A stretch of DNA of 64,000 bases from Paracyclopina nana (Eukaryota > Arthropoda > Copepoda > Cyclopoida > Cyclopettidae): positions 1,934,501 to 1,998,500 of the forward strand of contig JAGUCH010000002.1 in NCBI GenBank assembly GCA_019096065.1, given 5' to 3'. The notes beneath the pieces are model-generated. The model worked only from the letters and a program-made list of their open reading frames with translations. It did no database searches and was not told the origin of the DNA. The translations under genes and the position numbers were made by a program. Below are positions 47,880 through 59,670 of the stretch, one piece after another (position 1 is the stretch's first letter; each line of letters begins with the position of its first letter).

Positions 47880-48235
47880 TGAAATTTTCCCTCCTCTCGA
47901 ATAAACAATGGTGAAATTTTCACTCCGCTCGAAAAAATAACGTTGAAATTTTCGCTCCGCTCGAAAAACTTAAGTTGAGATTTTCGCTCCGCTCGTAAAA
48001 AAATTGAATTTTTCGCTCTCTTCGAAAAAAACAATGTAGAATTTTTCGCTTCGCTCGAAAAATTAACGTTGAAATTTTCGCTCCGCTCGAAAAACTAAAG
48101 TTGAGATTTTCGCTCCACTCGTAAAAAAATATTGAATTTTTCGCTCGCTTCGAAAAAAACAAAATAGAATTGTTCGCTTCGCTCGAAACAATAGCATTGA
48201 ATTTTCGCTCCGCTCGATAGAGCAAAGTTGAATTT
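47880..48235. repeat. 126-bp higher-order tandem array built on TTCGCTCCGCTCGAA units
   Basis: Units of about 31 bp, each carrying an imperfect palindrome TTCGCTCCGCTCGAA followed by an A-run, are repeated about ten times. Four successive variants form a block that recurs with a period of 126 bp (47938 and 48064 start the same block). The minus strand stays open in parts and would give a serine/lysine/phenylalanine repeat peptide, but this follows from the repeat composition. Confidence 0.8.
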
Positions 48236-49139
48236 AAGCGCGCGAATCGAGTCTAAACATATAATTCAAATATTTTTCATCACTAGTACAGTTTTTCGTT
48301 TTTCTCGCGCTTTTGATGATCTCGAAAAAAATGCAATGTCTTACCTTAATGACCGGGTCGGGCTGTCAGGTCAATTCCCCCCCAAAAAATCAACTTCTGA
48401 GGCCAACAACAGCCTCAGGATTATTCACTTTGAATTTTGATTTATGATGCTACGATTTGACGAGAATCTAAATTCGAGAATTTTCTGTTATTCAGAAATA
48501 ATCCGATTCGAAAACTGAGTCAGCAACTCAGCTGAAGCTCAGCGCAGTTGTTCTCTTAGAGTTACCAGATCGTTGTTTGGCTTTGTCAGAAAACGCCGTG
48601 ATTTATTTTTAGCAAAGTAACAAGAGGGCGGGCCAATTTGTAGGTACAAATGTAGTTCCTAATGATCCGAACGAGCTCAATTTGCACGAAGAGCTAAAAA
48701 ATGATGAGGTAATCTTGTCACAGTAATTGAGCCAAAAAAATGGAAGCGAAGCTGAAGGTCAAAAAGTTGAAAAGCAAATAAACTCAATATTGAGGCAGGA
48801 AAGGTGACAGTAAATTCCAAAGAAACATGCTAATAAAATCCATCAATTTGATGGGTGCCAAGATAAGAGCGATGTAGGGGACGATTTTGAAACAAAGTTG
48901 AAGTTATCGAGCATTGATTTTTTTTGGACGAGCAAAGAAGTTGCTAATGATGATTGCCTTATGTGGTAAGAAGATGGGCCCCAAAGATAGCCGCAAGTTG
49001 GGCTGTCAAAGTGACGAAAAATGTGCAACAAAGAGGCAACAAATCAACATCACTCATCCATTGTGATGGAACAATTTGGCAGAAGCAAATTTTCCACCTT
49101 GTAAATGATTTGGGGAGGAAAAAAGCCGCATCTGGTAGC

Positions 49140-49330
49140 TCTTCTCAACTCTACTTTTTTAGCAGCGTCACGTGACCCGTAGGCTAATTTCTATTGGCTT
49201 TTTTACGCGCAAAGGCAAAAGTTGACCGGCAACTCAGCTAATTGTTGACTTCTACCAAACTTTTACCGAGATTCACAGAAGCTCTTCGTTGTCGTCGATT
49301 TTTTTCTCTTAATTCAGGTGAGTTTTTTTT
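49140..49330 (+). promoter_or_regulatory. Possible promoter and non-coding first exon
   Basis: An E-box GTCACGTGAC near 49168 is followed about 150 bp later by a consensus splice donor (AATTCAG/GTGAGT at about 49319). This looks like a short leader exon, but no downstream coding exon could be linked to it. Confidence 0.3.
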
Positions 49331-50611
49331 CCAATTTAATTCGGGCATTTTTTGAGCTGTGCGCCGCCGAATTTATTTTGTAAACCGGAAAAGTACAGTG
49401 CCCAAAAACTCTTTCGTGTCAAAGTTCATTAATTCAACAAGGGAATACAATTATTGCCAATATTTTGGAGTTCCTCAAAATCTTATTTTTGTTGTCAATG
49501 CACGACCATCTTTAGAATTTCTGACATCTGATGACCTTATTTAACACATTTCCTGCTCTGATGATCACGCAAGGAAATTCAATCATTTTTTTAACTGGAT
49601 ACATAAGCAGATAAAATTGAAATTGAATTTCAGGCCTTCTAATTGGGCCATTCCACCAGAATATAGTTCATAAAAAAGGGACTAGTCACGAAATAAGTCG
49701 GAGTATCTTGCATAATGACCATAATTTCAAATAAGGTAGCCTAGAATGGTATAAATGAAAGTCAAATGACTAGGTTACCAGTTGACCTTAAACCTTCTAG
49801 AAGCTGAAAAATTGGCAGTTACAGTGGAAAATGTAATTTCATGTAATGTTGGCATAATAAATATATGGCAAACCAGAAGTCATAGTAACTTTTATGGAGT
49901 GTCTTAATTGTTTTTTCGCGTGCCCAGCTGATTTGTTGCTGTGCTAATTTCCATCATCATCGGCACAATAATTAAGCACACAAAGCAGGAAATTTCAATA
50001 ATATACTACTGCTAGCAATGGGATTATAATTGAGCATATAGAGCTCATCTTGGCTTCAAGGTCAAGGTTCGATTTCAGCCATTTTCAAGTGGAATTCAAA
50101 GCAAACTTCCCTATTTAAACAGTAGTTGTGTTGGAACACTTCACACTCTGAAGAGAATGAGGGATGTCTTTTGAAAAGGATGTTGTAAAAAATGCCCCAT
50201 CCTATTTGGAATCTTCAATATTGATAAAACATGGGGAAACATCTAAGCTATTCTTTCAATTATCACCAATATAAAATTATTAAGTAAAAAATAAAAGTGC
50301 ATAACTTAGCGAATGCACTGCCGCAATATGAGAACAATAATTCAGTTCATTTTATTGAGTTGATGCAAAATAAGTTTGCAAATTCCATTCTGCCGTATAT
50401 TTTACTTGTGAGAAATTTTATTTTTCTTACTGAGAGGTTGAGTGACATTTTTCGCAAATGTACCCCAAGACTAATAAAAGCATCAATTAGTTCCCAAAAA
50501 ATCAACTTTTTGTTATCAAAATATTATTTATCATTACTTATTACTAATTGCATTTCATCACATTAAGTGATGCATAATTCATATCGCTGATTTTATGGAA
50601 AAGCTGAGCTT

Positions 50612-50723
50612 TTTCTAGAGCCTTCTCTGTCACTATTTCACAGAGCTTGCGCGTGGCTCTAGAAAATTCCGCTCCTATGGAAAACTCTCGCAACTTCATG
50701 ACCCTTCTATGTAAGTATAAAAG
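50612..50723 (+). promoter_or_regulatory. Heat-shock promoter: HSEs and TATA box
   Basis: A heat-shock element TTCTAGAGCCTTC lies at 50613-50625 (three alternating 5-bp units, the middle one GAG). A second, CTCTAGAAAATTC, spans 50657-50669. A TATA box TATAAAAG is at 50716-50723, about 90 bp before the sHSP start codon. Spacing matches insect Hsp promoters, so HSF-dependent induction is likely. Confidence 0.75.
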
Positions 50724-50809
50724 CAGCCACTGTTTCACGCTGAAATCAAAGGCAAAATTACAACCTAACCTACAACAAGGAAACCAACCAAGAAGAAGAA
50801 ACACTCAAA

Positions 50810-51625
50810 ATGGTCTACTACGTTTACCCTCACCAAGTTGTGGAGCAATGTTATCCAACTTGCTACCATATGGAACAAAGAAGTCCCAGCTTGAGAATTC
50901 AGAGCTTGCCTACTCTTATGGAGCAGCTTTTGCTTGAAGAGCAAAGAAGAAGAGTGCAAAATGAGCAAAATCTGCATGCCATGAAGGATTATCTCAAGGC
51001 TGTGGAGGCTATGATGCAATGTGCTCAAGCTAAGAAGCAGCATGAAAAGGTTGAGCAAAAACAAGATAAGGAGGAGCAAGAGGAAAGTCCAAAGGAAATT
51101 AGAAATGAAGAAAAGCCTTCTTCTTCTGATGATATGAAAGAGGATAAGCCTGAATTGATTGTCTGCAACAATTTGAGTGATTTCTTCAACCATGTTGATG
51201 AGATGATCAAAAGTGTGGCCAAGGAGACCAATGTCCAACATCCTATCAATGAAATGAGTGAAGAAAAACAGCCAAAGCCAGTTCAAGTTGAGGAGCATTT
51301 AGTAAAGCAGGCTCCACCCAAATTGGCCCCAGTTGTGACCAGAAGTGAAGATATTGAGAAGCTGCAGATCAAAGTTGAATTCATGGATGAAAGTGTCAAT
51401 GGTGATAATTTGGAAGTTCAGGTGATCAATGGAGACATTTTGGTCATCAAAGCTGATACCAATGAAGAGCCATTTGAGAAGAGGATCAAGCTGCCTGCTA
51501 AATGTCTGGTGGACAAGATTGAGTCCAAATTGACCTTTAATAAGGAGAAGAAGAGCAAATCTTTGATTGTCACCATTCCAAGAGATGTGAAAATTGTCAA
51601 TGTTCCAATTGCAGTTGAAGAGTGA
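50810..51625 (+). CDS. Small heat-shock protein (alpha-crystallin domain, long N-terminus)
   Basis: A single uninterrupted exon encodes 271 aa, as is common for heat-induced genes. The alpha-crystallin domain occupies about residues 184-271 (LQIKVEFMDES, NGDILVIKA, EKRIKLPAKCLVDKIESKL, KSLIVTIPRD) and ends with the I-x-V/I-type motif NVPI. The N-terminal 180 residues are unusually long and mostly charged: a KKQHEKVEQKQDKEEQEE segment and a serine/aspartate-rich stretch, with little of the hydrophobic N-terminal region of typical sHSPs. The protein should act as an ATP-independent holdase in the cytosol. The domain lacks a canonical beta6-loop arginine pattern by eye, so it is a divergent member. 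HSEs and a TATA box are directly upstream; an AATAAA lies near 51715. Confidence 0.88.
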   Translation: MVYYVYPHQVVEQCYPTCYHMEQRSPSLRIQSLPTLMEQLLLEEQRRRVQNEQNLHAMKDYLKAVEAMMQCAQAKKQHEKVEQKQDKEEQEESPKEIRNEEKPSSSDDMKEDKPELIVCNNLSDFFNHVDEMIKSVAKETNVQHPINEMSEEKQPKPVQVEEHLVKQAPPKLAPVVTRSEDIEKLQIKVEFMDESVNGDNLEVQVINGDILVIKADTNEEPFEKRIKLPAKCLVDKIESKLTFNKEKKSKSLIVTIPRDVKIVNVPIAVEE

Positions 51626-54600
51626 CCTCTTCACTCTTTTTAAATATTTCTTTAAAATATGTCAAATATGTCACTACTGTAATCATGTACTTATTACTCC
51701 TACCCTTGCTTGTGAATAAAAAAAATCAATTCCAAAGGCAAAAAAGCTTAAATATTGCTTTATTCTAAGGAAGAAAAGATCTGAATTCACCCAACCTCTC
51801 TCGTTACTCACCTCTAAAAATAACTCATGAAATGATGAAAACATAACCAAAACATATTGCTTAATAATTGTAAATAGTCTCAATTCATCCAAGGCTTAGT
51901 CCTCAATGTGATGATTGTTATGATTTTAGTTAGGTTTTTTTTATAGGCTGAGCCCTTAGTGTGCCTACTCATCCTTGCTCCTTTTTGCTACCACTGCATG
52001 ATGGTCCTGCTTCACTCTACACTGGCTCTACATTTGCCATTTCCCATATTTCCTCCTCAGCCAGAAAATGATAACGCAAATAGACAGAGCACTATGCTTC
52101 AGCCCTAAATGACTCATGAAAGAGAATACATCCATAGCTAAGTAGCTGGGAGTAAAGTTCATTTTTACCCCCAAGAAGAAGAGAAAATGGTTGCCCCAAT
52201 GGGTCTTTGAGTGCAAATTCTTTTGCCATTGGTTGGAAGCATGAATAAAACACTACCACTCTGCATCTCATTTCGCGTTGCCCAAAGAGGATGAGCTGCT
52301 TTTTCAGGGATTACGCCTAGTGCTGGATTGGTTTGAATTTGTGAGTAAGGTTTTGTTGGTACTGCAGAAGATAGCAGGCCAACAGCAAAGAAGCAAGCTG
52401 AAGGTGGCTTCCACCAAGCAATGTTATGGTGCACAGTGGGGAAAATTCCAGCTGCTCTAAATTTCCCAAAAACCAACTTTTGCACCTCTCTAGTTACTTA
52501 TAAAGTTTTCCTTGCTTATGTAAAATGGGCTTTTTCTGGCACTACTTTTTCTGCCCTTTTTCCCACTTGGTTGTAGTAGCTGCAATGAAGACCCTTCATT
52601 GTAGTAGTACAACCAGGAGTGTACACTTTCAGTACAGTAGCTCATGCTTACTTTCCCTTCTCAGTTTCCCCTCACATACCTCAACATTCATATATGCTTT
52701 AGCATTATGATTCCCACCGCCATCAACAAATGGCGTGGAAAAGTGGTCCATATTAAAAATGGCAGAGTATTTTGGACCCAAATGTAGCCTTGAGATCGAT
52801 CAGCAGCATTATTTTTTGATCACTTCTTCAAAGTTGTTTTTTCTTCTGTGTTTTTCCTGAGTGTTGCTGCTTTCACAAATGCGAAAGCGCGTAGAAATTT
52901 TTCATTAGTTGCTGCTCCACTGCTACGCATTTTAAAAGTCTCACACAAGAATTGTTGTAGATAGCAAATGTTAATATTTGCTTCAAGATGCCAAATGCAA
53001 CCATTAACTAATTAATTTCTGCTTGCGCTTGGTGCCACTAAAGACGTGGAATAATATAGCAATTCATCGCTTTGAATTGAAGTGATTCTGAGCTCTTCAT
53101 GTGTTCTGGTACCATTTTGGATTTAGGAGCCAACTCGAATGCTTTCAGAGAGAGAACTTCCAACCATCTGCTAAACTCAATTACTGTAATATCTCCGGCC
53201 TTTTGTGAATTGCTAAAAAAAGGAAACTACTGAATTTCAAAAAGATACTTGCGTTCAAAGCAGAAACTCTTGTACCAAGGTTGCGCGACATTTGTTTACG
53301 TTATTAACTTGCGCGGACTTTCAATCAAAACAACCTCAAAAAGAAAAGTAACCCATAACGAAATAGGAGGCCCATGCACACTTGTCATGGATTAGGGAGA
53401 AAAATGACCATGTGTACATCATCTCACTTTCTGGCTATGCATGGAATGTATGCTGGGGACCAGAAACAATAAAAAAGTCATTGTGCAAAAGGTTCCTCCT
53501 CCTCCTCCACTCTTCTGACCATGCATGTGAGAAAGAAAGCTGCTGCTGCTGCTGTGTCAAGCTGAGAAAATGTGAGCAACAGACAAGAACGTCCTAGGTT
53601 CATCTTGAGGTCGTTTCCAAAGAGGAACGAACGCCTTCTTCTCCTCTTTGACTGGGGCAGGAAAGCGTATTTGCCAAGAAAAAGAAGAAGAAGGAGCCTT
53701 TCAGCTCCATGCTTCAGAAATCTGCACGACAGTTACGTAACGCTCTTTAGGACTTGAAATCGGTGCCAAAGTGGCCCATTTTTCTTCAGCCATTTCCAAA
53801 GGGTGAAAATCAACAAGTCACGAAACCTATTGTCATTCTTGCTCTATTATGCTTCAGTGTATGCGCAGAGAGCCAACAATTTCCTAGGCCATTCAGGGCT
53901 TCCAGAAATGGGCTCCTCTGGAGAAACTTTCACTTTTTCCCCCGGCCTTTCACACCAAGCAGCTCGAGCAGCAGCAGCAGCCTGGTGTGGTACAGTACAA
54001 AGTAAGAGAGCCTTCGCATTAATTGTGCATGATCATTAAATTGTGCATGACACACCGGATTCAGTTTGGGGCAATGGAGAGGGGCAGAATCTTCAACGCG
54101 CTTATGTTGAGCGAAGCACAGCAGCGAGCCAGAGCACTGAACCATAAATTAGACAGAGAGAGAGAAGAGCCCAGGATTGGCTCAACTGCAACTTGCATAT
54201 AGTGGGCAATTTCCTGCTGCCACTTTCTTTAGTTAGCGAAGCGAGCGCCGCGCTTTTTCCCCATCAGCAAATCGACGAAAATGACCAGATTGATGGGCAA
54301 CACTTTTTTTTGTTTCAAATTGTAGCTTCCAAAAAGGGCTTTTCTGCCCTTGAGCTTTTTATTGAGTTTAGGGCAAATTCAGCGGTTTGTTTACTTTTTT
54401 CAAATATTATCGTGCGTATTGGCATTACCCATTATAGGGCGTTCATCTATGCCTCGTTTCCTTAAAATCTTACGACAGCCTTAAATGAAATGCTTAAGTT
54501 TTCGTACTTCTGGTTAATCAAAACACTTCTAGTTCATATGACCAAAAGAGGTCGGAGAAGTGGTCTAATTGAAGCTATGAAAAGTGAGTAAAAATGATCA

Positions 54601-54899
54601 GTTTTGAAATAGGAGGCTTAAGTAAAACGCAATGCTCTATAAGTCTTGTCCAGTTAGGTAGCATCTCGCTTTTATGTGTAATTTATGAAATAAATGAATT
54701 TTTTGTTTAGCATCTCCCACAGGGCACAAATTAGCTCATGAATTTTTATTTGCTCGCTCCGCTCAAATAATCCGAGGCGCCACTTCTTGGACACCTAACT
54801 CAAACCTCATAACTAACCGATTCAAATTCCAACGCAGATCATCGAATACCATAATCTTTATTCCAAAATCTCAGTTTTTTTCATGTGTGCTGAATATTT
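51626..54899. other. Intergenic DNA, no gene seen
   Basis: After the sHSP 3' UTR there is AT-rich DNA with short frames only. Simple repeats occur at 53500-53515 (TCC)n, 53540-53555 (GCT)n and 53960-53980 (AGC)n. The repeat core shared with 47552 is at 54759-54776. Confidence 0.4.
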
Positions 54900-55330
54900 C
54901 TGCACGCGCGGGCCAAAAGGCCAAAGTCCAAATGAGCGAAGGTGAGCCTTTTCGGCCATTGAGCGTAGCGTTGTGTGTACTATGAGCGTGCCCCGTTTTG
55001 GTCGTCGTCGTCGTCGTCGTCGTTTTCTCTTGTGGTTGGCTGGGTCCCATTGCTTGCTTGTCGGCCTCGAACCGAGGAGCAGCCTCCGAGGTCGTGGAAG
55101 AGCTCTGCTGCATGAAAGCCCGTTTTGAGCGCGCGCCTTTTTCAACGCTGCGCCTTTAGCCCCGCCGCAGCCCCAGCTATATGAAATTGTGGAGGATCTA
55201 CTACAACAGAGAAAAGGCCCGACCAAGGTTGCCAACTAGTCACAGTGGACATCACCAACGCGAAACACGCCCACGCCATGACTTAACCAGTCCACCGCAA
55301 AATCCCACTCTTCAACGGCATCCAAGGTAA
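54900..55330. promoter_or_regulatory. CpG-rich region with (GTC)n and a possible leader-exon donor
   Basis: The base composition rises sharply in G+C and CpG. A (GTC)7-like run is at 55001-55022. A consensus donor ATCCAAG/GTAAGCC at about 55326 could end a non-coding first exon of a plus-strand transcript, possibly an upstream leader of the Cav2 gene. Long minus-strand frames here come from the GTC repeat and are not taken as genes. Confidence 0.35.
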
Positions 55331-58300
55331 GCCTACAATTAAGTATTTTTGAGAATAGCACCGTAACTCATGACCAATAATGTCATGATATGTCATGGAG
55401 CGCAAAAAATGGCCCGAATCATGAACGGCGAGGCTCTCATAGTTAGCGAGCCTTGAGGCTTTTTTCCTTATTTATGGGCGACTTTTAGGACTCGAAGAGC
55501 TAATTGAAAATGCCCACTTGATGAGTTGATCAGTAGTTGCTCAGTTCAGCTCCAGTTTGTTGCAGTGTGAAGCAATTAGATGAAACGTTTCGTTTTTTTA
55601 AAAAGTGAGCCTTTTTTATTATTCCCTCTTTTTGTGCTTATCTTGAACGCTTGATCTTGTCTCAGATTTGGCTTGCGCGCGCGCGTTCGTGTCCCGTGCA
55701 TGTGAAAAAGTAGGACATTGTTAAGTTTTACGACTTTTCTTTTCGCTGCGAAAAGGTGCCAAAAAATGACGGTTTTCCCATTGCAACAGTAGCGAGGCAA
55801 GGCAAGCTTGGGATGGTGAGGCATTTACATATTCTCATATTCTCAGATATGGGATAAATCCCTTTTGGAGCTGTTCTTTATTGCTCTTGAAACCTTACTG
55901 TAAAAGCAGCAAAAATGTTGCCAGTGCAGGGCAAAACTGATCATGATGCAAATAAACTGGCCAATAGTTTTAATGCCCTGTTCATGTATTAAGAATGCCT
56001 TAAGGTATGGAAAAAATTGTCATTAGGAAAAGTGAATCCGTTGCTGACTTCCACTCTACGAGTTAAGCTTGGGGCCGAGCAGTGTTTTTATTGGCAATTT
56101 TTGCTATTTTGTCTCGTGGTTTTCAGCATATTTCCAAACAAACTATCTCTCAGCATGTTTCTTTCTTAAAAGATGAAATTTAACTATTGATTTTGCTCAA
56201 AAGGACTCTAATGTGGAGCACTTAATAGCCAAAATTAGATTTGTTTACATTGAAGTTGGCTTAAAGTCGATCTGGCGCTTGACATAAGACAACTTTTCTC
56301 CATTCCTTGAGGTGTTTTTCGTGCATTTTCCAAAGGAGTTTGGGGCGTACATGAACAGGACATAAAAAAGGCAAAAAGAAAGATAAAAAGTAACATATTA
56401 ATTGAGCCCTTTCGTGAGTCTGCAAATTCAGTGGTGCACTGTAAATAATTAATAATAGCCAATTAGTATGGCAATCAAGCCCAATTTTCATGACTCTGGC
56501 TTATTTTGCAATACATACAGAAATGAATTTTTCGTCGGCTCTGCGAAAATGTCGAGCAATTCAAGCTTCTTCATAATTTGAATGCACTTGCGTTGTGCTC
56601 TTGCAATCCAATCAGAAAGGCTGAAATCACAAGGCTCATTTGCATTTTTTGGACAGCTCAAAGAAGCGCGCGCAAGTTTTTGTTTGGTTTGTAAATGCAA
56701 CGCGCGCATAATCCCACATGATACACAATAAAATCCCTCAATTTTGCACAGAAAAATGTCCCTAAACTTAAATCGACGAATGGCTTCCAGCTTTTTTATT
56801 TGTATTATAACAGTATAGACAATGTATATATTTACAATGAATTACAGTTCACATTTGAGTGGGTTTCAACTTCAAGCTTCCTTTATGGTGTGCAAAAATA
56901 GATTTATTTTTGCAAGCCACCCTTTTCTGGGGCCTTTCTACTTTTAGAAGCTAGTTTCTTGCCAAGGCTGGAATGTGGCAAAGTTATGTTGCAGTCTCTA
57001 TTATTAGCACCTCTGCTCGTTTTTGCCCCCCCATGAGTTCATATACGATACACAGCAGTAGTTGTAGTGTATTCACTCATCATAGGAAATCGATAACCCC
57101 ACTTGAGGCTCCTTTTTTAGGCTGTACGCAGAGCAACTTTCGAGGAGATTTGATATTATGCTGATTTGACTTTCACTTCGGTTTGGGCTGACCTAAATTT
57201 AGCTGACAAATGGATTTTGCCAGCTAAATAATTAATGCTCTTTTCCCCCTGCTCCGATTCGGCTCCTTTTAATTCAAGCCAAGCTAAAGAAGAAGACGTC
57301 GAGATAACTGGGACGAAACTTTTAAAATAGGCGATGTAGCCAACCATATCTGGCATATCTATCAAATTAGGTCCTTTAGCTTCTACTATAGAATTCATAA
57401 GCTCATGGCAAATGACAAAGTGTAAACCTTTTTTACCCTGACATGGCGCTTTTGACATGCAATTGATGACTCATTCTCGTTTATAACATTTCTGAGAAAG
57501 CTGCCTTAAATGCAAAAGAGCATTGAAGCAATCCTTTTTGTTTTCGCGAATTTTTGGTATGAGAATTATGCTACAATGTGGGATCTGGGTGCCTTTCAGG
57601 TCCCAGTTTTAGCGAAGCAAGGCTTGGACCGCAACAATAGATGTATGGGATACAATTCACTTTGCTCGAGTGATTCGGCATGAAATTGAGCCTCCATTCT
57701 GTGATTTATGGCCTACATTCTGCCACTTACCATTCAGAGAGCTGCGAGCTTGATCAGCCCTGCTGCTACTTTATACTGTACGACTCTTGGCCTGATCGAG
57801 AGAAGGGAAAAAAACCTTTCCAGCACTCTATAAAAGTCCATTCATGTTGCATGCAAAGGGATTTCTTCTCTCCAAGAAATCCGTAAAATCAGGCTGACAC
57901 CATAAAAAATAGGACTTGTTTAAAGGCTTATAGCCATAGAACCCATTATGTTGCAGCTATCCAGCTTTGACAGCTGGAAAGCTTAGGTTAGTAGCTTTCA
58001 GAATTGATGCTCAGCTTGGCTGTAGTCATCTGGTTCTAACAGAGATACAGAACAATATGGCCAAAATACAATTTTTTTTTCGCTGCTTCTCTGATAAAAG
58101 ATGGCTTTTTTACTTTAATAGCATGCTTTTACTCTACCCACCTACTCAATAAAATATTGTTGGTCGATCCAGTTTTTGTATATCACTGAAAAAAAGACCT
58201 TGGAAAAATGCGTGTATTTGCTAATACAAGGTCAAGGCATCTTGGGTTAATTTGGTTGTGTAATGGTGTTGCACTATGTTGAGCACATGTTTGGGCTCCA

Positions 58301-59280
58301 GGCTTGGGCTGGCTAATTTTTGGGGTAAATTAACCTTCGTTCAGTGTCTGATGGGGTTCATGCATGATCGGTTTCTCGGCAACTTCCGAATACTTCAGCA
58401 GCACATTATGTATCTCAGCCTTGAAAATGGGCGCATTATTGAGAGCCAACCAGCTAATTTAGAGAAGGAACCAAAAACCCTTTTTGTGCCACAGCTTGAG
58501 TAGAGAAATGCGCAATTCCATAATTATAGCATGGCTGAAACAAATTGCAAGCAGTTTGGGCCGAAAATTGCCAGTCATCTGTCACACTGCTCGCGCGCAA
58601 CTGTATTCAATATATCGGTATACTTTATGATATGCCATTACTGAGCTGGTACACTCTATGGCATATATAGGTCTTAAAAAGCCTGCTACTACTTCAGCCA
58701 GGGCAGAAAAGTTGGCTTCCATTGTACTTATGGCCGGAGAGCAAATAAAAAAGTTTTTCCAACTCGCCTTTCTCTTTTGTGTTCAATAGATCTATTTGGC
58801 CATGTTCTCAACAAGCAAGCTCACCACTTTTGCTACTGCAACGCGCTATTGATATTCCAAGAAACCATCCATCATCAAATGCTACATTTCCTCGGAGAGC
58901 AGACAAATGGCCCAATTATTCGGTTTCAACTAGATCGTCCAATTGTTTCGGATATTTGGGGCTCACTAAGTACATCTTTGCTTTGGTTTTCGCAGAAACA
59001 TACTACGATGAACTTTGTGCATGTGAGAAGAACTTTGTTTCCCACAAGACTTTGCTCATTCCCAGAGTTGTCTTTGAAGTTGGTGCTTAGCTAGCCTCTC
59101 TTTTTCTAGTTACACACACCGCTAATTAAAGTTTCTCTTTGCAGGAATAAAACTAACGCCAGATAGTCCACGGGGAGCTATCGCCACATTGCAACACTGC
59201 CAAGAAATGCAAAAAAGTCCCTGATACTCGAAGCTGTTTAGTAGGCGCACTGCATCTCCCTTTTTCCAAGGCGCCAACGA
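55331..59280. other. Intergenic or 5' intronic DNA, no gene seen
   Basis: This is AT-rich with scattered short frames. If the leader exon ending near 55326 belongs to the Cav2 gene, this stretch is its first intron. Nothing else can be supported. Confidence 0.35.
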
Positions 59281-59670
59281 TGAAGTTAGCATCGAGTAGG
59301 TGAGTAGCTGTCAGTGCGCGTGCACCGGCCCGGCCCGCCTTTGTTTACATTTCGACATCAACGGTTTTCGCGCGCCGGCGTGCGTGCGCTGCTCCAACAG
59401 TAATTGTTTTCCTCTTGCAGCTCAATGGGAGTCGCTGGTGAAGGTCTCGCTAATTCGTTTTCGGAATAAACTTTAGTCACTAGCTAAAGTTACACACTTG
59501 GTTGCTCCATGAGAAGAAAGTATCATGGTGACCTCGTTGTTGAGACTCTTGTTGCCACTGAGAAGCAGAAGAATGGCATGACAAAAGCTGAGTGGTGAAG
59601 CTCTGTGAAGAAGTGAGTGTGTAGTGCTTGTAGTCATCAGTCCACTACGTATTCGCGCAAATAGAAGAAG
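59281..59670 (+). promoter_or_regulatory. CpG-rich leader region of the Cav2 gene
   Basis: A G+C-rich block (GTGCACCGGCCCGGCCCGCC at about 59320) lies between a donor-like GAGTAG/GTGAGT near 59300 and an acceptor CTCTTGCAG near 59420. This suggests a spliced 5' leader. An in-frame TAG sits two codons before the ATG at 59671, so translation starts there. Confidence 0.45.

Larger units (their letters stand above)
37954..50580. other. 12.6-kb gene-poor region
   Basis: Apart from the repeats listed separately and one candidate exon at 41322-41441, I find no gene on either strand. The DNA is AT-rich with many short homopolymer runs; open frames are short and lack splice context. It probably holds the 5' part and control region of the RhoGAP gene. 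Confidence 0.45.

Noticed and set aside
47762-48225. Minus-strand open frames over the tandem array
   Set aside because: They arise from a repeat lacking stops in one phase; composition is periodic, with no start or splice context.
54858-55235. 125-codon arginine-rich minus-strand frame
   Set aside because: It runs through the (GTC)n repeat, giving polyarginine, in a CpG-rich promoter-like region; there is no domain and no splice support.
58777-59094. Two overlapping plus-strand frames of about 100 codons
   Set aside because: Both lack an ATG start and splice partners; neither resembles a known family.
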